From Faecalibacterium sp. I4-3-84 (GTDB lineage Bacteria > Bacillota > Clostridia > Oscillospirales > Ruminococcaceae), in the NCBI RefSeq assembly GCF_023347255.1, contig NZ_CP094466.1:1240001-1304000 (forward strand): 64,000 nucleotides of DNA, in the 5' to 3' direction. Below, in pieces: positions 25,763 to 33,993 of this stretch. The notes below the pieces were generated by a model. The model searched no databases, was not told where the DNA came from, and saw nothing but the letters and a program-made list of their open reading frames with translations. The translations under genes and the position numbers were made by a program. How positions within the stretch are numbered: the first letter of the stretch is position 1; every line of letters starts with the position of its first letter.

Positions 25763-27730
25763 TTACTGGAATGCCGCGCCTTTGCGGTATTCCTGCCAGA
25801 CTTTTTCAAACCATTCGGTCGTTTCCGGGATCGGCCTGCAGCCGCGCCAGTAGAAGGTGCACGCGCCCTGCGCATACTCCACCTCCTGTATGGTCTGCAG
25901 CATCGTTCCATCCTCCAGCACGAAGCGGAAAATCTCCGGCAGCGATCCCAGCGGTTTTTCGCCCGCCGGGTCGCAGATCAGGTAAGAGCCGCGGCTCCTG
26001 CCGCCCTGCTGGATGTAATTGCGGATCGCAGACAGATATACGAACTGACTTACCGCCAGATCCCGTAACCGATAAAGTTGTCCCAGAAGCAAGGGAGTGG
26101 ACAGGGATGCTTCTTTCTCGATGCGATGCAGCTGCTGCAGTGCTTCCTCACACGCTGTCTGTACTGCCTCACGCCCACGGATCACCGCACCGCAGCAGGA
26201 CATGCGCTCCTGCAGTGCTGCACGCTCTGCAGCCATATCAAAGCTGCCTCCGCGCTGCAGCGCCTGCATGCCAAACTCCATTGCAGCCCAGATCTGTTCC
26301 CCGGCTGCCGCAAGCACCTGCTGCTCGTCCGGCGGGGCAAGAGCCGCATCGTGGTGTGCAATGTAGCTTGCCGCTCGGATGCCGCCCACCTGACCCGCGT
26401 TCAGTGCCGTGCCGCCCGGGCGGTACACGCCATGGGTGCCGTTCACCTCACCTATCGGATACAGGTGGCGGATGTTGCTCTGCCACCAGCAGTCTCCTGC
26501 CAGTCCGCCGTTGTTGTGCTGGGCACAGATGGCGATCTCCAGCGGCTCGGCGGCAAGGTCGATGTTGTGGCTGCGGTACAGCTCGATGGCGGCGGGGTTC
26601 ATTGCCGCAAGGCGCTGGATGGGCAGTTCCTGCATGGAACCGGACTCCCGCAGATATTCCAGTGCTTCTTCGCTGAGCTTTGTGTAATCCATTTTGCCAT
26701 CGGTCAGGGCACAGCGCGGGTTGCGCCGATAATCCAGAAAGACGCGCCGCTTTTTCTGCACCGTTTCAATGTAGATCAGGATGTCGATCAGCGAAGAGCC
26801 ATAACTGCGGGTCTTGCGCGGGTCAAAGGGCCACTGATAGCCCTTGAGGAAAATCGCGTTGAGCTGGGACTGCGCATCCGGAAAAGCATCTTCCAGAAAC
26901 TCCCGCTCATCGCCGCCGTTCTCATCGGTGGAGATGTAGCAGGGCAGCACCTGCTGGTAGCTGCCGGAGAGGTTCCAGCGGAACTTGATGGATGCGATGC
27001 CATACTGCGACTCGGTAAGGTTTTTGCCCCGTGCACCCGCACGCAGCGCCAGACCCGTGCCTCCGGTCTGCGCCGTGGGGTACACCGAGGTTTTGTACAT
27101 TCCGGCTTCGCCGCCGGTGGCGTAGATCACATTTGCGGCACCGAACACCGCATAGGTCGGTTCCTGCTTTTTGTATTCCAGCGCCAGCACACCAATTGCC
27201 TTTTTCTGTTCCCCGTCCGGTGCCGTGAGGATCTCCAGAGCCTGATAGCCTTCCAGGATCCGGACACCCAGCTCCTTTGCTTCCTCGATCAGCCGTTCGG
27301 TCATGTATCTGGAAGTCAGCGGACCTGCCGAAATGCCGCGTTTGAACGGATCGTGGTCCGTTTTGTAGCCCACATACTCCCCATACCGGTTACAGGGAAA
27401 CGGCACTCCGATATCGACCAGATGGAAAAACGCTCTCGTCGAGACCGCCGCCTCCGCCAGTGCGATATCCCCATCCACGCAGCCGCCATCAAACAGCGTC
27501 TGTGCCATCTGACGCACGCTGTCCGGCGTGGTTCCGGAACTGGTAAGCTTATAGTAGGTCTGCTTGTCCGAGCCAGTATTGCGCGAGGTCCCAAAGGTCA
27601 GTCCCTCGGTAAGCACTGTTACGTCCTGTATGCCCTGTTTTTTCAGGGCGATCGCGGCATTTAAGCCTGCCGCTCCACTCCCTACAATTATAACATCGCT
27701 GCGCCGGAATGTAAATTTCTTCGTTTCCAT
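25763..27730 (-). CDS. FAD-dependent oxidoreductase, fumarate reductase/L-aspartate oxidase-like flavoprotein
   Basis: A 655-aa flavoprotein. The N-terminal dinucleotide motif is VIIVGSGAAGLNAAIAL, then SRNTGSDKQTYYKL as the flavin-contacting loop. The active-site-like AICAQHNNGGLAGD aligns with the H-x-x-GG block of fumarate reductase/SdhA/NadB proteins. LYPIGEVNGTHGVYRPGGTALNAGQVGG closes the FAD domain, and a helical C-terminal domain follows. No heme or flavin-transfer domain is seen. It may reduce an enoate or oxidise an alpha-hydroxy/amino acid. ATG 27730 follows AGAAAGGA. Confidence 0.85.
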   Translation of the reverse strand: METKKFTFRRSDVIIVGSGAAGLNAAIALKKQGIQDVTVLTEGLTFGTSRNTGSDKQTYYKLTSSGTTPDSVRQMAQTLFDGGCVDGDIALAEAAVSTRAFFHLVDIGVPFPCNRYGEYVGYKTDHDPFKRGISAGPLTSRYMTERLIEEAKELGVRILEGYQALEILTAPDGEQKKAIGVLALEYKKQEPTYAVFGAANVIYATGGEAGMYKTSVYPTAQTGGTGLALRAGARGKNLTESQYGIASIKFRWNLSGSYQQVLPCYISTDENGGDEREFLEDAFPDAQSQLNAIFLKGYQWPFDPRKTRSYGSSLIDILIYIETVQKKRRVFLDYRRNPRCALTDGKMDYTKLSEEALEYLRESGSMQELPIQRLAAMNPAAIELYRSHNIDLAAEPLEIAICAQHNNGGLAGDCWWQSNIRHLYPIGEVNGTHGVYRPGGTALNAGQVGGIRAASYIAHHDAALAPPDEQQVLAAAGEQIWAAMEFGMQALQRGGSFDMAAERAALQERMSCCGAVIRGREAVQTACEEALQQLHRIEKEASLSTPLLLGQLYRLRDLAVSQFVYLSAIRNYIQQGGRSRGSYLICDPAGEKPLGSLPEIFRFVLEDGTMLQTIQEVEYAQGACTFYWRGCRPIPETTEWFEKVWQEYRKGAAFQ

Positions 27731-27806
27731 GATTTGCAGTCCTTTCTGCACCAGCAAGCTTTTTATCCGCCCTTTTGCTGTTCCTCACCTCTTTTTGCTC
27801 TGCAGA

Positions 27807-28580
27807 TCACAGGACACGAATGTGGAAACCGCCGTCCACATCCAGATAGTTGCCCGTGGTATACGCCAGTTGATCGCTGCACAGCAGGGAGACCGCGTTT
27901 GCCACGTCCTCTGCCGTGCCCCACCGCGCAATGGGAAACGCCCCCTGCGCAATGAGCCTGTCGTACTTTTCCTGCACGGTGGTGGTCATGTCTGTGGCAA
28001 TGACGCCGGGCCGCACCTCATGCACCAGAATGCCCTCCGGGGCGAGGCGCGCAGCATACAGTTTAGTCAGCATGGACACCCCCGCCTTGGACACGCAGTA
28101 TTCGCCGCGGTTCAAAGACACCACATCTGCCGAGCAGGACGAAACGTTGACGATGGTGCCGCGCTTGACCCTGCCTTCCATCGAAAGCCCGATCATGTGT
28201 TTTGCAATGAGCTGGGTAAAGAACATGCTGCCCTTTGTGTTGACGCCCAGCACGCGGTCGTAGCTTTCCTCGGTCATCTCCAGCAGGTCGGTGCGGGTCT
28301 TGGGTGCCACGCCTGCGTTGTTGACCAGAATGCGGATCTCGCCCAGCGTCTGGACCGCTTCCCGGGCAATGCGTGCACGGTCTGCGCTGCTGCCCAGATC
28401 TCCGCTGAACCAGTAGAACTCTGCGCCGTCCGCTTTCAGCGCGGCCACCGCATCGGGGTAGCGTTCCTGCGGGCCTGTACTGATGATCCCCACCCGGTAT
28501 CCGTCTTTTGCCAGCTGCCGTGCTGCCGCAAGACCGATGCCGCGGCTTGCTCCGGTGATCAGTGCTACATCTTTTTTCAT
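27807..28580 (-). CDS. Short-chain dehydrogenase/reductase (SDR), paralogue 2
   Basis: A 257-aa classical SDR with TGASRGIGLAAARQL, ILVNNAGVAPKTRTD, and the active site VNVSSCSADVVSLNRGEYCVSKAG, ending GNYLDVDGGFHIRVL. It shares long stretches with the SDR at 23889-24683, so the two arose by duplication and may act on successive or stereoisomeric intermediates. The start ATG 28580 lies 4 bases beyond the stop of the epimerase, behind GGTGGAG; the frame extends further upstream but only within the epimerase gene. Confidence 0.9.
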   Translation of the reverse strand: MKKDVALITGASRGIGLAAARQLAKDGYRVGIISTGPQERYPDAVAALKADGAEFYWFSGDLGSSADRARIAREAVQTLGEIRILVNNAGVAPKTRTDLLEMTEESYDRVLGVNTKGSMFFTQLIAKHMIGLSMEGRVKRGTIVNVSSCSADVVSLNRGEYCVSKAGVSMLTKLYAARLAPEGILVHEVRPGVIATDMTTTVQEKYDRLIAQGAFPIARWGTAEDVANAVSLLCSDQLAYTTGNYLDVDGGFHIRVL

Positions 28581-28584
28581 CGGA

Positions 28585-29271
28585 TCACTCCACCAGACCT
28601 TTCCGCATTTCCTGCTCAAAGCGCTGACATGCTGCCGGGATGCCGTCCGGTTGACGGTACACCGTGTAGACACCGGTGACAAACAGGTTTGCACCGCGCC
28701 GGACGCAGGGCTGAACATTGGGATAATTGATGCCTCCGTCAATGGAGATCAGAAACTCTTTGCCTGTTTCCTCCCGGAGCTTTGACAGCTCTTCCAGCCG
28801 CGGCAGCGACTCCACCATGAACTTCTGCCCGGCAAAGCCCGGTTCCACAGTCATCAGCACCACCAGATCCACCCAGTCCAGATACGGGTGGATCACGTCC
28901 ACCTGCTGCGAGGGGTTGAGCACGATGCCCGCCTTCATGCCAACTTCGCGGATAGCACGCAGGCTGCGGATCACAAAATGGGTGCTGTCGGCGTGAAAGC
29001 TGACATAGTCTGCGCCTGCGGCGCGCAGGGGTTCGATGTAGGCAGCAGGGTCTGTGACCATCATATGCACATCAGCGATCGCCTGCGGGTATTTTGCTTT
29101 CAGGTCTGCAACCAGCCGCACCGGATAACAGAGGTTTGGCACATAGTGCCCATCCATGATATCAATATGGAACCAGCGCACCCCGCTGTTCCAGAACTGG
29201 CGGATATCCTCTTCCAGCTCCAGCAGGCTGCTGTTTGCAAGCGAGGGACAGTTGATCAACGCCTGTTTCAT
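28585..29271 (-). CDS. Ribulose-phosphate 3-epimerase family protein
   Basis: A TIM-barrel epimerase of 228 aa. The metal and catalytic motifs are visible: WFHIDIMDGHYVPNL (histidine and aspartate), ADVHMMVTDP, YVSFHADS and VLMTVEPGFAGQKF. SIDGGINYPNV with the second catalytic aspartate and TGVYTVYR follow. It interconverts pentulose (or hexulose) phosphates at C3. In a sugar-acid operon it may act on a dedicated ketose phosphate, as D-allulose-6-phosphate epimerases do. GTG and ATG starts overlap the upstream stop; ATG 29271 has the best spacing from CTGGAG. Confidence 0.87.
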   Translation of the reverse strand: MKQALINCPSLANSSLLELEEDIRQFWNSGVRWFHIDIMDGHYVPNLCYPVRLVADLKAKYPQAIADVHMMVTDPAAYIEPLRAAGADYVSFHADSTHFVIRSLRAIREVGMKAGIVLNPSQQVDVIHPYLDWVDLVVLMTVEPGFAGQKFMVESLPRLEELSKLREETGKEFLISIDGGINYPNVQPCVRRGANLFVTGVYTVYRQPDGIPAACQRFEQEMRKGLVE

Positions 29272-29276
29272 GGTCA

Positions 29277-30032
29277 TCACTCCAGTTTATCGCCAAAGAT
29301 CTTCTGCGTGCGCAGGTCCATAAATTTGCGGTCCTCTGCTGTGGTGGACACCATCACATACGCGTAGGTGATGCCGCCGCAGGGGCAGCCCACATTGGGA
29401 TGGTAGCCGTGGGGAATGGTGATCACGTCACCATTCCGCACCAGTGCTGCCACGATGGGCTGGTCCATATCATCGTACACGAACTGTGCGGCAAAGCCAT
29501 TGCCCATGCCAAAGTAGACGTACGTCTCCTCGCGCTCCCTGCCGTGCTCGTGGGGCGGCCATGCGGTCCAGCCGCCGTCCGCGCCATGGCAGATGCCGGT
29601 GAGGAAGCGGGAGGAATCGAAGGATTCGTCAATGTAGTTCCACACATCGCGGCGGGTGCCGTTTTCCACCTTTCCATACACCTTGTGGCGGCTGTCCTTG
29701 TCCACATCCGCAAAGCGAATGTGACCGAACTTCGTCCTGCGGGTACAGGGTGCGCCGTAACGCATCATCACCCCGCCCTCGGAGGAAGTGAAGGTGATGC
29801 CGGACTCGATGGGCAGATACAGCATATCCATCTGGACCGCCGTGCCGCTCTGTCCCTCTGTCTGATAATCCACCCTGCCTCCGATGCAGATGAAGCACAG
29901 TTCTTCCGCTCCGCTTTCCAGCGCAACAGGCTCCGCTCCCACTTCCACACGCTGTACCGAGGTGTACACCATGCCAAGGTCTGCCGGTTCTTTTTTCGTC
30001 AGGATCTCATGCGGTTTGAAATACTGTTTCAT
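29277..30032 (-). CDS. KduI/IolB-like isomerase (5-deoxy-glucuronate / 4-deoxy-uronate isomerase family)
   Basis: A 251-aa double cupin. The metal-binding signature WPPHEHGREREETYVYF and the later ITIPHGYHPNVGCPCG correspond to the histidine/glutamate ligands of IolB and KduI. These enzymes isomerise 5-deoxy-glucuronate (inositol pathway) or 5-keto-4-deoxyuronate (pectin pathway); which, if either, applies is not decidable. The absence of other iol or kdu genes nearby argues for a different, related sugar acid. It overlaps the epimerase gene region at its stop. Confidence 0.85.
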   Translation of the reverse strand: MKQYFKPHEILTKKEPADLGMVYTSVQRVEVGAEPVALESGAEELCFICIGGRVDYQTEGQSGTAVQMDMLYLPIESGITFTSSEGGVMMRYGAPCTRRTKFGHIRFADVDKDSRHKVYGKVENGTRRDVWNYIDESFDSSRFLTGICHGADGGWTAWPPHEHGREREETYVYFGMGNGFAAQFVYDDMDQPIVAALVRNGDVITIPHGYHPNVGCPCGGITYAYVMVSTTAEDRKFMDLRTQKIFGDKLE

Positions 30033-30044
30033 AACGGTTCTCCT

Positions 30045-31118
30045 TTACAGAATCAGGACCTGCGGCATATCCCATGCCTGATCCTTATAATAAAAGGTCT
30101 TGTGCGGGAAGATTTCCGTGCGGGTCAGGATCCGGTTTTCGTTCTCCCCCACCAGCAGCATATCCTCGGATTTGAACCCGGTCACCGATGGGTTCCAAGC
30201 ATAGAGCTGATGTGCCTGCACCTGTCCGGGCAGATCCGGAGTCAGCCGGTTTTCCCGCGTCTGGAAACCGCCCATGCCGCCCTGATGGTGCAGAGCGATC
30301 TGCTCGCCTGCCCCCACTTTGGCATAACGCCGTTTCAGCTGTGCAAACAGGGTGCCGTATTGCTTGCCCGGGCGCGTCTCCGAGTACAGCATTGCAGCCA
30401 CCTGACACGTTTTTTCCTGCGCGGAGAGGAACACCTCCTCCGGTCTGCCAAAGCTAACAAACCGTGTAATGCTTGCATAGAGCCCGTTTTTCTGTGCTCC
30501 CATGGACAGCATCATCGTTTTTTTTAGCGGATACGGGCCGCTCAGCGCGTGGCGATAACGTGCAATGTGCTCGTCCGCAGGTGTAAACAGCACATTGGGG
30601 ATCAATCCGTTCGCCACCGCGCAGCCGGACAGTACGCCGGAAGCTTCCCATTCCGTCATGCCGGGATGGATGAGCAGGACCGCCCGCTCCACCGCGCTGC
30701 TGCACAGCGCTGCGACCTGCGCCGCTTCCTGCTCCTGCGTCCCCTGCAGGCAGGAGCGCAGCTGCTGCAGTTCCTCTGCGCAGTCCGCTTCCAGCAGGGG
30801 GGCGTTTCCGGCAAGTTCAGCCTGTGCCTGCACGGCAGGCTCTCCGTCCGCCCACGGCAGGGCAAGGATGCGGGGGACATCCCCCACTTCCTCTTCCTGC
30901 AGGCGGCGTGCTTCGATGTTATTGGTAATCAAGACCACTTCTGCATCGTTGATCACAGCGGTGCACACCGCGCCGCTGCCTGCGATGCCGATCTGCATCC
31001 TGCCCCCCAGCAGCCACGAAAGGTTCATGGGCTGGGTCAGGACGATCGCGCTGTTCCCTCGGCGGTGATACAGCGCACGCAATTGACTTATCCGAGGGTC
31101 ACACTCCGTCAGCCGCAT
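30045..31118 (-). CDS. M24 (aminopeptidase P/creatinase) family protein, metal ligands replaced
   Basis: A 357-aa protein with an N-terminal creatinase-type domain (residues 1-125) and a pita-bread C-terminal domain. The positions of the two metal-binding aspartates read LSMGAQKNGLYASITRF, so both are serines (S205, S216). The histidine block (ALHHQGGMGGF) and the final glutamate (GFKSED) remain. It is therefore unlikely to be a metallopeptidase; creatinase itself is a metal-free member of this fold that hydrolyses a small molecule. It begins 1 base past the dctM stop. A role in cleaving an amide or ester of the imported substrate is possible (inference). Confidence 0.75.
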   Translation of the reverse strand: MRLTECDPRISQLRALYHRRGNSAIVLTQPMNLSWLLGGRMQIGIAGSGAVCTAVINDAEVVLITNNIEARRLQEEEVGDVPRILALPWADGEPAVQAQAELAGNAPLLEADCAEELQQLRSCLQGTQEQEAAQVAALCSSAVERAVLLIHPGMTEWEASGVLSGCAVANGLIPNVLFTPADEHIARYRHALSGPYPLKKTMMLSMGAQKNGLYASITRFVSFGRPEEVFLSAQEKTCQVAAMLYSETRPGKQYGTLFAQLKRRYAKVGAGEQIALHHQGGMGGFQTRENRLTPDLPGQVQAHQLYAWNPSVTGFKSEDMLLVGENENRILTRTEIFPHKTFYYKDQAWDMPQVLIL

Positions 31119-31119
31119 C

Positions 31120-32409
31120 TCACATCATCAGGTTGGGCAGCGTCATGCTCAGCGCCGGGATAAAGGTGATCATCAGCAAAACGATGACCATTGTCAGGTA
31201 GAAGGGCAGCATGCACTTGGTGACCTTTTCGATCTTGGCACCGCCCACAGCACAGCCGGCATACAGGCAGGAGCCAACGGGAGGCGTCAGCAGGCCGATG
31301 GCCAGGTTTGCAATGAGCATGATGCCGAACTGAACGGGATCCATGCCAAACTTCTGCACAACGGGCAGCAGGATCGGGGTCATAATCAGGATCAGCGGAG
31401 CCATGTCCATGATGCAGCCGAGCAAAAGCAGCAGAACATTGATCAGCAGCAGAACAACGATCTTGTTGTCACTGACATCCATCAGAATCCCGGTAAACTT
31501 TGCGGGGATGCGCAGGTAGGCCATCATCCATGCAAAGGCACCTGCCGCAGCGATCAGACTGTAGATCATGGCAAGGGTCTTGACCGTGTTGTACAGGATC
31601 CGGCCCATATCCTTGAGGCTCAGCTGACGGTAGACCAGCGTTGCCACCAGCAGGCAGTAGATGCAGCCGATGGCTGCGGCCTCGGTAGCGGTGAACAGAC
31701 CGGCAACAACGCCGCCCACAATGATGAACATTGCGCCGATGGCAAAAACAGCGTCCTTGGTGATGACCAGAGCTTCCTTGAACGATACGGGATCACCCTT
31801 GGGGTAGTTCCGTTTGATCGCAAAAATGTAGCAGAGCGCCATCAGTGCAACGCCCAGCAGGATGCCGGGCGCATAGCCCGCCAGAAACAGCTTGCCGACC
31901 GACACGCCGCCTGCGGTCATTGCATACAGCACCATGTTATGACTGGGAGGGATCAGAAGTCCCTGACATGCACTGGAAACGGTAACGCAGATGGAAAAGT
32001 CCTTATCGTATCCGGCATCCTCCATCATGGGGATCTCGATCTTGCCCAGAGAGGAAACGTCTGCAACCGCAGAACCGGAAATGCCGCCAAAGAACATGGA
32101 AGCAAGCACGTTCACAAAGGCCAGACCGCCGCGGAAACGTCCCACCAGAACATTGGCAAACTTCAGCAGTCGGTCTGATATTCCGCCTGCACCCATGATC
32201 TCGCCCATCAGGATAAAGAACGGGATCGCCAGCAGCGAGAACGAGTTGACGGATTTTGCCATCTGCTGCACCATGGTCATCATCGGGATATTCAGGTACA
32301 GCATGGTCGTTGCGGTAGCGATCACCATGGCAAACGTTACCGGCAGGTGGCATATGATCATCACGGCAAATAAGCCGATCAGCAAGAAAACAGCAACAGA
32401 TTCCTGCAT
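31120..32409 (-). CDS. dctM: TRAP transporter large permease (DctM)
   Basis: A 429-aa membrane protein of about twelve segments that forms the sodium-driven channel of a TRAP transporter. Signatures include FILMGEIMGAGGISDRLL, FFGGISGSAVADVSSLG and the C-terminal TPPVGSCLYAGCAVGG. ACAGGAGGGTGAATT precedes the ATG. It works with the DctQ and DctP genes of the operon. TRAP systems usually import dicarboxylates, sugar acids or other organic acids, which fits the neighbouring enzymes. Confidence 0.94.
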   Translation of the reverse strand: MQESVAVFLLIGLFAVMIICHLPVTFAMVIATATTMLYLNIPMMTMVQQMAKSVNSFSLLAIPFFILMGEIMGAGGISDRLLKFANVLVGRFRGGLAFVNVLASMFFGGISGSAVADVSSLGKIEIPMMEDAGYDKDFSICVTVSSACQGLLIPPSHNMVLYAMTAGGVSVGKLFLAGYAPGILLGVALMALCYIFAIKRNYPKGDPVSFKEALVITKDAVFAIGAMFIIVGGVVAGLFTATEAAAIGCIYCLLVATLVYRQLSLKDMGRILYNTVKTLAMIYSLIAAAGAFAWMMAYLRIPAKFTGILMDVSDNKIVVLLLINVLLLLLGCIMDMAPLILIMTPILLPVVQKFGMDPVQFGIMLIANLAIGLLTPPVGSCLYAGCAVGGAKIEKVTKCMLPFYLTMVIVLLMITFIPALSMTLPNLMM

Positions 32410-32440
32410 AATTCACCCTCCTGTTATTTTTGTCAGTCGA

Positions 32441-32995
32441 TCAGTTCGCTGCGCTCTGACCGCCATCGTCCAATGACGCTTCCAGCAGCTGATCGCCGTA
32501 TTGATTCGTATTTTTATACTTTTTCCAGCCCAGCAGATCCAGCACTGCAAAAAATGCCATGAATCCGCCGCCCACGGGGATCATCAGATACAGCATGCCT
32601 GCCGGCCACTTCGTAGCGGCAAGGGTGCTGCTCCATGTGCTCATTACGAGCTTTGTGCCAAAGAAGCACAGGAAGCAGCCGACCACAGCCAGGATCATCT
32701 TGTTGAGCACATCAAAAAACTTCCTGACGGGCTTCGGGAACAGATTATAGAATAGTTCAATGGCGATGTGCTGATCTTTTTCTTCACCGATCGCCATGCT
32801 CAGGAAGGTCATCCAGACGATGAGGAGCAGGGAGACCTCCTGTGCCCACTTGATGCTGTAGCTCAACACGTTGCGGCAGAACACGTCCGTCGAAACGATC
32901 ACCACGATCACCAGCAGGACCGCCTGCGAGTAGCGCAGAAAAATGTTATATACCATGTTGAACAGCCCAATGAGGATCTGTCGAATCTTTTTCAT
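32441..32995 (-). CDS. dctQ: TRAP transporter small permease (DctQ)
   Basis: A 184-aa membrane protein with four hydrophobic segments (LLVIVVIVSTDVFCRNVL, SLLLIVWMTFLSMAIG, MILAVVGCFLCFFG, YLMIPVGGGFMAFFA), the DctQ pattern. Its tail is charged and acidic. The start overlaps the aroE-like stop by four bases (ATGA), so the transporter subunits and the dehydrogenase are translationally linked. Confidence 0.9.
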   Translation of the reverse strand: MKKIRQILIGLFNMVYNIFLRYSQAVLLVIVVIVSTDVFCRNVLSYSIKWAQEVSLLLIVWMTFLSMAIGEEKDQHIAIELFYNLFPKPVRKFFDVLNKMILAVVGCFLCFFGTKLVMSTWSSTLAATKWPAGMLYLMIPVGGGFMAFFAVLDLLGWKKYKNTNQYGDQLLEASLDDGGQSAAN

Positions 32996-33864
32996 CGCTT
33001 TTCACTCTCCAATCTTGCTTGCAAGGCCGCCCTCATTGCGGACTGCGGCGCATCGCATCCATTCATCAGACGGAATGCCTCAATGCCCTGATACAGCAGC
33101 ATCCCGTCTCCGGTAAGGGTCGTAAGGCCTGCGGCACGGGCAGCGCGGACAAATGCCGTCTCCAACGGTTTATGGATGATCTCCGCACAGACCGTGGAAC
33201 GCGGCAGCCGGGTCCAAGGCACCATGTCCACATGCGGCGACGGCGAGTCATTCATGCCCATGCTGGTGGCATTGATGAGGATCTCCGACTGCAGACAGCG
33301 CAGCGAGATGCTCTCATCCCCCAGCAGAACAAAATCCAGTTCTGCCTGCGGAAAGCGCTTGCGCAGCGGGCCGATCATCGCCATTGCCATCGGCTCATCA
33401 ATGTTGCACACGGTCAGGCTGCTGACGCCGCTTTCTAGAAGGGCGTACCCCAGACCGCGTGCTGCACCTCCTGCACCAAACAGGAACACCCGTTTGCCCG
33501 CAGGATCTGTGCCGTTTTGCTTCATATTCTGTACAAAGCCGTCACCGTCCGTGTTATAGCCCTTGTAGACGCCGTTTTTGCAGGTGACAACATTGACAGC
33601 ACCCAGAAAATCAATTTTTTCTTCCCATTCGTCCAGCAGCGGGATGATCGCCGTTTTGTGCGGCATGGTGACCGCCAGCCCTTCAAAGTGCAGCGCACGG
33701 GTGCCTTCCACTGCCTTTTTCAGCTCCTCCGGCGTTACACGGCACCCCAGCATCACGGCGTCCATGCCAAGTGCTTCAAATGCCGCGTTGTGCACCACCG
33801 GTGAAAGCGCCTGTTCGATGGGGTCTCCGAGGATCGCATAATAACGTGTTTTTCCCGTGATCAT
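32992..33864 (-). CDS. Shikimate dehydrogenase-like protein (AroE/YdiB family)
   Basis: A 290-aa dehydrogenase. The substrate domain has AVTMPHKTAIIPLLDEW with the catalytic lysine and NTDGDGFVQNM with the aspartate, and the NADP domain has LFGAGGAARGLGYAL. The substrate-binding S-x-S-P motif reads QALSP: the first serine is alanine (A19), unlike biosynthetic AroE. Together with its place between TRAP subunits this suggests a catabolic quinate/shikimate-type or other hydroxy-acid dehydrogenase rather than aromatic biosynthesis. GAGGGAAAG precedes ATG 33864; a longer frame upstream crosses the terminator and is discounted. Confidence 0.85.
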   Translation of the reverse strand: MITGKTRYYAILGDPIEQALSPVVHNAAFEALGMDAVMLGCRVTPEELKKAVEGTRALHFEGLAVTMPHKTAIIPLLDEWEEKIDFLGAVNVVTCKNGVYKGYNTDGDGFVQNMKQNGTDPAGKRVFLFGAGGAARGLGYALLESGVSSLTVCNIDEPMAMAMIGPLRKRFPQAELDFVLLGDESISLRCLQSEILINATSMGMNDSPSPHVDMVPWTRLPRSTVCAEIIHKPLETAFVRAARAAGLTTLTGDGMLLYQGIEAFRLMNGCDAPQSAMRAALQARLESEKR

Positions 33865-33888
33865 AAGTTCTTTCCCTCGAAAAAAACA

Positions 33889-33938
33889 GGGTGTGCAGGA
33901 ATCAACAATTCGGAACGACTCTTGACTCCTGCACACCC
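33889..33938 (-). terminator. Terminator-like hairpin inside the operon, between dctP and the aroE-like gene
   Basis: On the minus strand GGGTGTGCAGGA and TCCTGCACACCC form a 12-bp stem, followed by CTGTTTTTTTC. Its position after the binding-protein gene suggests partial termination or 3'-end protection, to give more DctP than membrane subunits. Confidence 0.82.
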
Positions 33939-33993
33939 CTTTGATCGTTTGGCAGCCCTGCTCTGTACCCAGAACCGCCAAATCAGACGCTTT

